A DNA stretch of 64,000 nucleotides. Source: Nocardia brasiliensis. Its GTDB lineage: Bacteria > Actinomycetota > Actinomycetes > Mycobacteriales > Mycobacteriaceae. The notes under the pieces are model-generated. The model saw only the letters and a list, made by a program, of their open reading frames with translations. It did no database searches and had not been told where the DNA came from. Below, one piece after another: positions 29,632 to 38,014 of this stretch (positions are counted from its first letter, which is position 1; every line of letters starts with the position of its first letter). The stretch lies in contig NZ_CP046171.1 of the NCBI RefSeq assembly GCF_011801125.1, positions 5,766,001-5,830,000 on the forward strand, written 5' to 3'. The position numbers and the translations under genes are program-made.

Positions 29632-32120
29632 TCGGCGCCGCATGGGATCGCCTGCGGCTGTTCAATATCGGTGAGCTGCTCGCCCATCGCGGGCGCACCG
29701 TGCTCTCGCTGGTGGTGATGGGGGTGTCGGCGGGCCTGCTCGTCGCGGTGCTGAGCATCTCCGGCTCGGTCACCGGGTCGGTGCAGCGGCTCACCGAGGC
29801 GCTCGGCGGCCGAGCCGCGCTCGAGGTCACCGGGATCACCGACGCGGGCTTCGATCAGCAACTGCTGCAACGGGTCGCGCACACGCCGGGCGTGGACAAG
29901 GCGGTGCCGATGCTGCGGGCGCAGCTCGGCGCCGGCGCGAACCGCGCGCTGCTCATCGGCGCCGACCAGAACATCGCCGCGCTCGGCGGCGAGCTGGCCG
30001 GGCCGCTGGCCGCGCAGACCGGCAAGCTGCTCTCGGTCCCCAACGGTGTACTCGTCGGCGCCGCCATGGGACATCATGAGGGCGAACAGTTCTCGCTGGG
30101 CACGGGGACCGTCACCGTCGCGGGCGTGCTCGACGAGCGGAGCTCCGCACGACTCAACGGTGGTCATCTGGTCGCCGCGCCGCTCGGGCTCGCGCAGCGG
30201 CTGACCGAACGGCCGGGCCGCCTCGACTCGATCCAGATCATCCCCGCGCCTGGCGTCTCGGTGGCCGCGCTGCGCACCGCACTCACCGCGGCGGTGGACG
30301 GTCGCGCGGTGGTCGCCGAGCCGAGCCTGCGCACCGCCCAGGCCGGCGGCGCGATCCAGCTCGTGCGCTATTCGACCACCATGGCTTCGGCCGCGGCCCT
30401 GATCGTTTCGGCATTCCTCATCTACAACGCGATGAGTATGGCGATCGCGCAGCGCAGGCCGATGCTCTCGCTGCTACGCGCCATCGGCGGCAAGCGCGGG
30501 CCGCTGGTGCGGGACCTGCTGGCCGAGGCCGCGCTGCTCGGCCTGTGCGGCGGCGCGGTCGGCGCGTTGATCGGTATCTTCATGGGCCGCATCGCGATCG
30601 GCCGACTACCCGCCGCGGTGCTGTCGTCGGTGGAGGCGCGCACCGAATACCTGGTGCCCGGCTACGCCGTGCCGTTCGCGATCGCCGCGTGCGTGCTCGC
30701 CAGTGTGCTCGCCGCCTGCATCGCCGCGCGTCAGGTGTACAAGGTCGAGCCCGTCGAGGCGCTGGTTCCGGTCGGCGTCGGCCGGGCCGACACCGCGAGC
30801 GCCGCGTGGCGTCGGGCCGCGGTGGTGCTCGGGCTCGCGCTGGCGGTGAGTGCGATGGCGATCGCCGAAATCGACCTGGGCCGTTACTCGCTCGCCGCCG
30901 TCTCGATCGCGATCATCGCGGCCGTCGTGCTCTGCTTCGGCGCGATCGGCCCCATCGTGCGGTGCGCGGCGGCGACCGCGCGGCGCTTCGGCGCACCGGG
31001 CGCGCTCGGCGCCACCACGCTGGAACGCGCGCCGCGGCGGGTCTGGGCGACCGTGATGACCGTGCTGATCGGCGTGGCCGCCACCGTATCGATGGGCGGC
31101 GCGACGACCGACATGGTGGACTCGGCGATCACCACCTTTCAGGACCTGGCCGAGAACGACGTCTACGTCAGCCACGCCGCCATGGACCAATTCCCCACCG
31201 GCCCCGCACTTCCCGCCGGGTTGGCCGACCGGATCGCCGCCGTCCCCGGCGTGCGCTCGGTGAGCCGGGCACAGATGGCCTTCGCCACGCTCGGCGCAGG
31301 CCGGGTGATGCTGCAGGGCTTTCCCGCCGACGCACGAGAAACCAGGATGCACCTGCTCGACGACGAGGCGGCCGCTCGGCTTTCCGCCGGTCAGGGTGTG
31401 GTGATCTCGCGCGACATCGCCCGCGATCTCGGCGTCGACGTCGGCGCCGCACTGACCTTGCCGACGCCGACCGGCGCGCACACCGTGACTGTGCTGCAGG
31501 TGATTCCGTATTTCTCGGCGATCGCGGGCGTGGTCGTGCTCGATCTCGACCTGATGCGCGCGTGGTACGAGCGACCGGGCGAGACGATCGTGTCCGCCGA
31601 CTTCGCACCCGGTGCGGATCACGCGGCGGTGCTGGCGGCGATCCGGCAGGTGGTCCCGCCCGAACTGCACGTGGACACCGGACCGAATACCGTTGTCGCG
31701 GCGGCCTCCAGCATCCGGCAGGGTTCGGCGATGAGCAACGCGATCCTGTGGATCGTCGTGCTGGTCGCCACGGTGGCGCTGCTGAACACGCTCATGCTGT
31801 CGGTGCTCGAACGGCGCAGAGAGTTGGGCGTGCTGCGCGCCATGGGCACGAACCAGCGCTTCCTGATGCGCTCGGTGCTCGCCGAGGCCGCGGGCATCGG
31901 ATTGGTCGGTGCCGCACTAGGTCTCGTCGTCGGCCTGGCCGTGCAGTACCTGGCCACCGTCGCCATCTCGCACGCGCTGACCATCGACGTCGCCTACCAG
32001 CCGCGCCCGAGCCTGCTGGCCTACGGTGCGGCCGCGCTCGCGCTGGCCATGCTCGGCTCGATCCCGCCCGCGGTGCGCGCGGCCCGGCTGCCGATCGTGG
32101 CCGCGCTCGCGGTCGACTGA
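29628..32120 (+). CDS. FtsX-like ABC permease, duplicated
   Basis: A protein of 830 residues with two FtsX-type units. An N-terminal helix (TVLSLVVMGVSAGLLVAVLSISG) precedes an external domain, a three-helix bundle (about 245-385), further helices, a second external domain and a final three-helix bundle (about 700-830; NAILWIVVLVATVALLNTLMLSVLERRRELGVLRAMGTN). GTG 29628 overlaps the stop of the ATPase gene (GTGA). With that ATPase it would form an exporter or envelope mechanotransmission complex for peptides, lipids or lipoproteins. Converges with the kinase gene at 32130, 9 bp away. Confidence 0.93.
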   Translation: MIGAAWDRLRLFNIGELLAHRGRTVLSLVVMGVSAGLLVAVLSISGSVTGSVQRLTEALGGRAALEVTGITDAGFDQQLLQRVAHTPGVDKAVPMLRAQLGAGANRALLIGADQNIAALGGELAGPLAAQTGKLLSVPNGVLVGAAMGHHEGEQFSLGTGTVTVAGVLDERSSARLNGGHLVAAPLGLAQRLTERPGRLDSIQIIPAPGVSVAALRTALTAAVDGRAVVAEPSLRTAQAGGAIQLVRYSTTMASAAALIVSAFLIYNAMSMAIAQRRPMLSLLRAIGGKRGPLVRDLLAEAALLGLCGGAVGALIGIFMGRIAIGRLPAAVLSSVEARTEYLVPGYAVPFAIAACVLASVLAACIAARQVYKVEPVEALVPVGVGRADTASAAWRRAAVVLGLALAVSAMAIAEIDLGRYSLAAVSIAIIAAVVLCFGAIGPIVRCAAATARRFGAPGALGATTLERAPRRVWATVMTVLIGVAATVSMGGATTDMVDSAITTFQDLAENDVYVSHAAMDQFPTGPALPAGLADRIAAVPGVRSVSRAQMAFATLGAGRVMLQGFPADARETRMHLLDDEAAARLSAGQGVVISRDIARDLGVDVGAALTLPTPTGAHTVTVLQVIPYFSAIAGVVVLDLDLMRAWYERPGETIVSADFAPGADHAAVLAAIRQVVPPELHVDTGPNTVVAAASSIRQGSAMSNAILWIVVLVATVALLNTLMLSVLERRRELGVLRAMGTNQRFLMRSVLAEAAGIGLVGAALGLVVGLAVQYLATVAISHALTIDVAYQPRPSLLAYGAAALALAMLGSIPPAVRAARLPIVAALAVD

Positions 32121-32129
32121 ATCTCCCTG

Positions 32130-34001
32130 CTACAGCGGCAGACTGGCCAACCAGGCCTTGAACTTCTGCTGGGTCAGCCCGAAGCCGGAGTCCGGCATGC
32201 TGTCGGTGATCGTGACCTGCGCGAAGAACAGGTAGTTCGCGCGCGCCGGGTCGTTGTCGAAGCTGACCACCAGATACCCGTCCGGGAGGCCGCTGTCCTT
32301 CTGCTGCCACCGGTAGGTGGTGTACGGCTTGCCGTTGGCGGTCTCGCTCGCCTTGGTGTTAGACGGCAGGTCGCGGGCCGCGGCCTGGGCGTCCTCGGCG
32401 CTCTTGAACGCGATCGCGGTGAAATCGGGCTGGTTGATCGGCACGCCCCAGCAGTTCCAGACCGTCTCCCAGTTCGCGAAATCGGGCACGCCCGCCGAAC
32501 TGGACACCTTCTTGCCGGGCTTGGCTGTGCCGAGGAAACAGGTCTTGTCCTGGTAGCCCTTGCCGCTGCCGACGCCGTACTTGGTGTCGACGCCCTGCGG
32601 CAGAATCTTCGGGAACGCCTTGGCCAGCGCGTCCGCGTCGGTGGTCGCGGCCGCGGCGGCCGTCGGCGGCTTGGCCTGGTCGGTCGGCGAGGACGAATCC
32701 GAGGAGGTCAGCTTGGCGATCACCACCCCGGCGCCGACCAGCACCACGATGCCGACCAGCGCGATCCCCACCAGCAGGCCCGTGTTCGAGCGCCGCTGCG
32801 GTGGCATCGGATAGCCGGTGGCCTGCGCGTAGCCCATCGGCGGCGGGGCGGGTGGCGGGAAGGACTGCGCGACACCGGAATTCGGCGGTCCGTAGCCGGG
32901 TGGGAGCGGCTGCCCGGCACCCGCGTTGGGCGGCACGTCCTGATAGCCCGCCGACGGAAAGGACTGTCCGGCAACCGGTACCGCGTCCTGATAGCCGCCG
33001 GAGGCGAACTGCTGGCCCGCGAAAGCGCTCTGCCCCTGCTGTTTCCACGCGGCATCGGCGGCCTGCGGCACGTAGGTCGGCTGCGCCGCCTGATACGCGC
33101 CCTGGCTGGGCATCGGCGGCTGGGCGAGCGCGGTCGGCGCGGGCGGGGTGTACGGCAGCGGCGGTGGCGTATTGGTGGTGAGCGCCAATCGGGCGGCCGC
33201 GGCGAAATCGGCGCAGGACGCGAACCGCTGATCGGGTCGTTTCGCCATCGCGACCGCGAGCACGGTGTCCAGCGCCGGGGTGACGCCGGCCCGGCGGGCC
33301 GCGGCCGAGGGCGGCGGCAGCTGCAGATGGCCGCGGATGATGTCGGCGGGCGCGGGCGCGTCGAACGGCGCCACCCCGGTCAGCAGCCAGTACAGCGCGC
33401 ACGCCAGCGAGTACTGATCGGAGCGGTGATCCAGATGCGCGCCGGTCATCTGTTCCGGCGAGGCGTAGGCCAGGGTCGCGGTGAACATGCCGGTCTGGGT
33501 CAGGTGCGTGGAGTCCTCGCGCAGCCTGGCGATGCCGAAGTCGGTGAGGAACACCCGCTCGCGGTTGCCGCTGGACCTGGCCAGCATGATGTTCGCGGGC
33601 TTCACGTCGCGATGCAGCACGCCCATGCCGTGCGCGTAGTCCAGCGCGTCGGCGACGCCCTCGATGATCTGCACCGCGCGCTCCGGCGGCAGATTCTGCG
33701 GGTTGACCGTCGCGGCGTCGACGCCGTCGACGTACTGCATGGAGATCCACAGCTGGTCGTCCTCGGTGCCGCGGTCGTACACCTGGACGATGTTCGGGTG
33801 GTCGAGCTGGGCGGCCAGGTCGGCCTCGCGCTCGAAGCGGGCGCGCACCTCGACGTCGGTGAACAGCTCGCGGTTGAGGAGTTTCAGCGCGGTCTGGCGC
33901 GGCAGTCTGGGATGTCGGGCCAGATAGACCGATCCCATGCCGCCTTGCCCGAGTAACTTCTCGATGGTGAACCCGGCGAACACCTCACCGCTGGTCAGCA
34001 A
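32130..34001 (-). CDS. Membrane Ser/Thr protein kinase
   Basis: A Pkn-type kinase of 623 residues, less closely related to the other two here. Kinase domain 10-270: GQGGMGSVYLA, TALK (Lys40), HRDVKPAN (Asp132), TDFGIARL, ASPEQM. Residues 285-400 are a Pro/Gln/Gly/Tyr linker with imperfect QSFPSAGYQD-like repeats. A membrane helix (LLVGIALVGIVVLVGAGVVIAKL, about 405-430) is followed by an external domain of about 190 residues with three cysteines, unrelated to the ends of the other kinases. It starts 272 bp from the divergent beta-lactamase-fold lipoprotein gene, repeating the kinase-lipoprotein association at 23163-26505. Confidence 0.93.
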   Translation of the reverse strand: MLTSGEVFAGFTIEKLLGQGGMGSVYLARHPRLPRQTALKLLNRELFTDVEVRARFEREADLAAQLDHPNIVQVYDRGTEDDQLWISMQYVDGVDAATVNPQNLPPERAVQIIEGVADALDYAHGMGVLHRDVKPANIMLARSSGNRERVFLTDFGIARLREDSTHLTQTGMFTATLAYASPEQMTGAHLDHRSDQYSLACALYWLLTGVAPFDAPAPADIIRGHLQLPPPSAAARRAGVTPALDTVLAVAMAKRPDQRFASCADFAAAARLALTTNTPPPLPYTPPAPTALAQPPMPSQGAYQAAQPTYVPQAADAAWKQQGQSAFAGQQFASGGYQDAVPVAGQSFPSAGYQDVPPNAGAGQPLPPGYGPPNSGVAQSFPPPAPPPMGYAQATGYPMPPQRRSNTGLLVGIALVGIVVLVGAGVVIAKLTSSDSSSPTDQAKPPTAAAAATTDADALAKAFPKILPQGVDTKYGVGSGKGYQDKTCFLGTAKPGKKVSSSAGVPDFANWETVWNCWGVPINQPDFTAIAFKSAEDAQAAARDLPSNTKASETANGKPYTTYRWQQKDSGLPDGYLVVSFDNDPARANYLFFAQVTITDSMPDSGFGLTQQKFKAWLASLPL

Positions 34002-34273
34002 TACGATCCCTTCCGATTTTCCCGCGACGCCGCGCTGCCACGTCCGTGCGCTCCCTCAGATCCTGGAGCATAGCGGTACCCCCGTGGCCACACGGTTTCG
34101 AATTCTTCGCGGCGATCGGCGAAACTAGGGTGGAGATCCCCATCGTTACGTCAACGTTCCACTGGGCGTTCATGATGGCCTCACGCCCGATTACCGATCG
34201 GGACCGACCGATGAGCTAAATTTTGCACCGCCGACGAACAGCGATCACGCAGGGGTGGTGGGGAGGACGCGTG

Positions 34274-35170
34274 GTGAAGTCGACGGGAACACGCTTCGGG
34301 TATCGCGTCGCGCTGCGCGCGAGCGCCCTGCTCACGCTGCTCGTAATGACCTCGTGCGCCCTGCTGCCCGGCGACCGCGACGAGGACCAGCCCGCCGTGG
34401 TGGTCGACACCGCGGGCTCGTTCCGGCCCGGGCTCTCGGTGTCCATCCCCGATTCGCTCGCGGCCGACTTCACCCAGCTGCAACCGAACCTCGGCGGCCA
34501 GGTCGGTCTGGCGATCATGCCGGTCGGCGGCGGCCGGATGACCATCTTCGGCGACTGGGTCAGCGGCATCGCGTGGTCGACGATCAAGGTGCCGCTGGCC
34601 ATCGCGGCATTGCGGCACAACGCCGACAACTACGTCGCCGCGAACGCCGAGGCCGCCATCACCGTCTCCGACAACGGTGCGGCCGAGGCACTCTGGCAAT
34701 CGCTCGGCGACGGCTTGACCGCGGCGCAGGCGGTGCAGGACGTGATCGACGAGGCCGGCGACTCCACCACCGGCCTCGCCGGGCCGCGAACCAGGTTGGA
34801 CTACACCGCTTTCGGGCAGACCGAGTGGACGCTGGCCAACCAGGTGCGCTTCGCGTCCCGGCTGCTGTGCCTGCCCGAGACCTTCCAGGTGCCCGAACTC
34901 ATGGCCGAGATCACCCCCGACCAGTCCTGGGGGCTCGGCAACCTCGAGGGCGCGGTGTTCAAGGGCGGCTGGGGCCCCGACGACGACACCGGCATCTACA
35001 CCGTTCGCCAGTTCGGCGTGGTGCCGACGCAGAACGGGATGGTCGCCGTCGCCCTTGCCGCACAAGCCGATTCGGGGACCTACGAGGACTCCACCGCCAT
35101 TCTGAGCAGACTGGCCGTGCTGCTCGGCAGGCACCTGGGCGAATTGCGCGGCGGCGCCTGCGCGCAGTGA
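34274..35170 (+). CDS. Lipoprotein with class A beta-lactamase fold (paralogue)
   Basis: A protein of 298 residues, paralogous to 23163-24053. The signal ASALLTLLVMTSC puts the lipid Cys at 28; the lipobox VMTSC is slightly unusual. Motifs: STIK (Ser102, Lys105), SDN (132-134), KGGWG (Lys230). Its C-terminal third (QVRFASRLLCLPETFQ, then QFGVVPTQNGMVAVALAAQADSG) aligns with the paralogue almost without gaps. GTG 34274 lies seven bases after GGAGG; GTG 34271 is the alternative. It is divergent from a Ser/Thr kinase. Catalysis on peptidoglycan or beta-lactams is possible but unproven. Confidence 0.85.
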   Translation: MKSTGTRFGYRVALRASALLTLLVMTSCALLPGDRDEDQPAVVVDTAGSFRPGLSVSIPDSLAADFTQLQPNLGGQVGLAIMPVGGGRMTIFGDWVSGIAWSTIKVPLAIAALRHNADNYVAANAEAAITVSDNGAAEALWQSLGDGLTAAQAVQDVIDEAGDSTTGLAGPRTRLDYTAFGQTEWTLANQVRFASRLLCLPETFQVPELMAEITPDQSWGLGNLEGAVFKGGWGPDDDTGIYTVRQFGVVPTQNGMVAVALAAQADSGTYEDSTAILSRLAVLLGRHLGELRGGACAQ

Positions 35171-35180
35171 GCCGAGCCGC

Positions 35181-35846
35181 TCAGCCGGGAACGACCAGAC
35201 CCGATTCGTAGGCCAGCACAACGGCCTGCGCCCGGTCGCGCAGGTTCAGCTTCGAGAAGACCTTGGACACATGGGTTTTCACGGTCTGCTCGGCGACGAA
35301 CAGGGATTCGGCGATCTCGGTGTTGGACATGCCCTTCGCGATCAGCTCCAGCACCTCGCGCTCGCGCGGGGTCAGCGTGGCCAGCGCCGGTGCGGGCTTG
35401 ACCCGCGAGGCCGCGCGGCGACTGGTGACATCGGCGATGAGCCTGCGGGTGACCGTCGGCGCGAGCAGTGCCTGCCCCTCGGCCACCACCCGGACCGCGC
35501 GCACGAGTTCCTCGGCAGGCGCGTCTTTGAGCAGGAAGCCGCTCGCACCGATGCTCAGCGCCTCGTAGACGTAGTCGTCGATATCGAAGGTGGTGAGCAT
35601 CAGCACCCGCACCGGCGGATCGAACCCGGCGGCCAGAATCGCGCGGGCCGCGTCGAGGCCGTTCATCTCCGGCATCCGGACATCCATCAGCACCACGTCC
35701 GGACGCAGCCGCTTGGCCTCCGCCACCGCGATCTTGCCGTCCGGAGCGTCGCCCACCACGCTGATGTCGGTCTGGGCGGCGAGCAGGGCGCCGAAGCCCT
35801 GCCGCACCATCGCCTGGTCGTCGGCGATCAACACGGTTATTGCCAC
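35181..35846 (-). CDS. NarL/LuxR-type response regulator
   Basis: A protein of 221 residues: receiver domain (VLIADDQAMVRQGF; Asp55 in VVLMDVRMPEMNG; FLLKDAPAEELV) and LuxR helix-turn-helix (LTPREREVLELIAKGMSNTEIAESLFVAEQTVKTHVSKVFSKL). It starts at GTG 35846, 42 bp downstream of the sensor kinase gene, and is clearly its partner. It converges with the lipoprotein gene, which ends 10 bp away. Targets are unknown. Confidence 0.95.
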   Translation of the reverse strand: MAITVLIADDQAMVRQGFGALLAAQTDISVVGDAPDGKIAVAEAKRLRPDVVLMDVRMPEMNGLDAARAILAAGFDPPVRVLMLTTFDIDDYVYEALSIGASGFLLKDAPAEELVRAVRVVAEGQALLAPTVTRRLIADVTSRRAASRVKPAPALATLTPREREVLELIAKGMSNTEIAESLFVAEQTVKTHVSKVFSKLNLRDRAQAVVLAYESGLVVPG

Positions 35847-35888
35847 CGCACCACCCTATGCGGCTCCGCCCCACACCAGCGAGACGGC

Positions 35889-37106
35889 TCAGTTACCGGC
35901 TTGACCGAGCAGGGCGGTGTCCAGTGCGACACCCGGATGCAGCGGCAGCCGCGCGTGCACCTCGAAGCCGCCCTCGGCGGTCGGCGCCGCGGTGACCGTG
36001 CCGCCGACCGCGAGGGCACGGGCCTGCATGCCCGCGATGCCGTGCCCGCCGTTGCCGATCGGCTTGGCGGCCACCCCACCCGGACCGTTGCCGACGATGA
36101 GTTCCAGCACCGGGCCGCCCACCCGCAGCCGCACCTGGATCGCGGCCTCCGGCGCGTGCCGTGCGGCATTGGACAGCGACTCCTGCGCGATCCGATAGAG
36201 CGCCAGCCCCGGTGCGTCGGGCACCGACTCGAGCATTCCGTCGATCGTCCACGCGATCCGCACGCCCGCGCGCAGCGCACTCTCGAACAGGCCGGGCACA
36301 TCGGCGGCCTTGGGTTGCGGCGTGTGCTCCGGGACCTGACCGTCGCTGCGCAGCACGCCGAGCATGCCGCGGATCTCGTTGAGCGCCTCGCGCGCGGTCG
36401 CGCCGATGGACTCGAATTCGGCACGGGCGGCAGGAGTTACCCCTTCTACCCGGTACGGCGCGGTCTGTGCCTGCACCACCACCAGCGACATGTGGTGGGC
36501 GACCACATCGTGCAGATCGCGGGCGATGCGCGCCTTCTCCTCGAGGATGGCGCGGCGCGCGCGCTCGACCTCGTTCTCCTCCTCCTGGCGCACCAACTGC
36601 TTGCGCGAGGCCACCAACCACCGGATCAGCAGACCGAACAGCACCACCGCACCCAGCGCGATCGGCCAGCCCCAGACCGAACTGCCCAGCTCGCCGTTCT
36701 GATTCGACATCGTCGTGCCGAGCAGCAACGAGGTCGCGACCCAGGCGACGGCGACGATCGGCGGCGCCGCCAACACCGCCACCGCGAGCAGCAGCACGAA
36801 CAGGGTCAGAATGTGCACGACCTGTATCGGCAACTCGTTGTTCGGCTGATGCGGGATCGCCAGCGCGATGATCAGCCCGGAGCCCGCCGAAATGGCCCAG
36901 CCCAGCGGCGGATTGAGCCGCACGAGCAGTATCGGGAACGCCGCGAGGGCCGCGATGAACGGCTGCACCGCGGGCGCGACGCTGTGCGTGAGATGCAGCG
37001 TCGGCCACGCCACCGCGTAGAAGACGAGGGCGACGAGGACGGTCAGCACGTCGAACCACATCTGCCCCGACATGCGCCCGATCCGGGCGCGGCTCTTCTG
37101 CATCAT
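35889..37106 (-). CDS. Sensor histidine kinase, HisKA_3 type
   Basis: A kinase of 405 residues. Five or six membrane helices occupy residues 15-165. A coiled linker (RKQLVRQEEENEVERARRAILEEKARIA) precedes the phosphoacceptor block RDLHDVVAHHMSLVVVQAQTAPYR with His199. The ATP-binding part reads LALYRIAQESLSNAARHAPE and GGHGIAGMQARALAVGG. This is the DesK/NarX-like class common in actinobacteria. I start at ATG 37106 (MMQKSRARIG); the frame is open to 37187 and no strong ribosome site decides. Cognate regulator 42 bp downstream. Confidence 0.93.
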   Translation of the reverse strand: MMQKSRARIGRMSGQMWFDVLTVLVALVFYAVAWPTLHLTHSVAPAVQPFIAALAAFPILLVRLNPPLGWAISAGSGLIIALAIPHQPNNELPIQVVHILTLFVLLLAVAVLAAPPIVAVAWVATSLLLGTTMSNQNGELGSSVWGWPIALGAVVLFGLLIRWLVASRKQLVRQEEENEVERARRAILEEKARIARDLHDVVAHHMSLVVVQAQTAPYRVEGVTPAARAEFESIGATAREALNEIRGMLGVLRSDGQVPEHTPQPKAADVPGLFESALRAGVRIAWTIDGMLESVPDAPGLALYRIAQESLSNAARHAPEAAIQVRLRVGGPVLELIVGNGPGGVAAKPIGNGGHGIAGMQARALAVGGTVTAAPTAEGGFEVHARLPLHPGVALDTALLGQAGN

Positions 37107-37273
37107 GTCTACGACACTAGAAAGCGGGTGGTGCAGGCACGTCATACCGGCGGGTGATTTCGCACCCCGTACCACGGTGCGAGACATACTGCCTGCTCAC
37201 CCACCGGCCGCACGGCCGAAACCGGTCCCCGGCGTGAGGTCGGCGAGCGGCGCGCGTTCCTAGCGTCTAGCCC

Positions 37274-38014
37274 ATGAGCACACCGACCCCCGCAGGGCCC
37301 ACGGCGACGCGGCCCGCGCCGGCCGCGAGCACCACCACCCGGCGCGCCGCCGCCTGCGCCGCCGCCGCGCTGACCACGATGGCGGCCACCGTTTTCCTCG
37401 CGCCCGCACCCCAGGCCGCGGCGGCCTCGGAACTGCGGGCCCCCGCCGAGAGCGCCCTGGCGCGCGTGGCGGTCGCGGAATTGACCTCCGGCGGGCCCGG
37501 TTCGCTCACCGCCATCCCGGCCGACTTCCCCGCACGGTTCGGCTATCGGCCCGGCACGCTCGACGGACTGGTGGTGAACCCGCAGGGTGACTGCTCGTCA
37601 CCGGTGACGCTGCCCGCCGAGTTCGACACCGCGTGCAAGGCCCACGACCTCGGCTACGACCTGCTGCGCTACGCCGAGGAGCGCGGCGAGCCGCTCGGCC
37701 CCTGGGCGCGGCAGGCACTCGACGCCACCCTGGATCGGCACATGCACCAGGCCTGCGGCACCCGCGCCGACGCGTTCTCCAGAGCCCGCTGCGACACCAT
37801 GGCGACGATCGCCGCCACCTTCGTCGACCTCAACTCGCGCCGCCAGGACTACGGCGCGCCGGTCGCCGAATCGCTCCTCGACGCCGCCCCCGCCGCCACC
37901 ACATGGCAGCTGCTCGGCGTCCTCGGCGCGGGCCTGGCCGGACTCGCCGCCGCCCTGACCGTACGCAACCGCAACCGCAACAATCCCGCTGCCGCACCGG
38001 GGGTTCCACAATGA
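37274..38014 (+). CDS. Secreted, membrane-anchored phospholipase A2
   Basis: A protein of 246 residues. The signal region (CAAAALTTMAATVFLAPAPQAAAA) ends near residue 53. The mature part carries the prokaryotic PLA2 signature GDCSSP, then F-x-x-ACKAHDLGYDLL, where H-D is the catalytic pair, and further cysteines in HQACGT and ARCDT for disulfides. It resembles the Streptomyces violaceoruber enzyme. Near the C-terminus a hydrophobic helix (LLGVLGAGLAGLAAALTV) is followed by RNRNRNN, so the enzyme would be anchored with its active site outside; this is unusual for the family. ATGA overlap with the next gene implies coupling. Confidence 0.85.
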   Translation: MSTPTPAGPTATRPAPAASTTTRRAAACAAAALTTMAATVFLAPAPQAAAASELRAPAESALARVAVAELTSGGPGSLTAIPADFPARFGYRPGTLDGLVVNPQGDCSSPVTLPAEFDTACKAHDLGYDLLRYAEERGEPLGPWARQALDATLDRHMHQACGTRADAFSRARCDTMATIAATFVDLNSRRQDYGAPVAESLLDAAPAATTWQLLGVLGAGLAGLAAALTVRNRNRNNPAAAPGVPQ

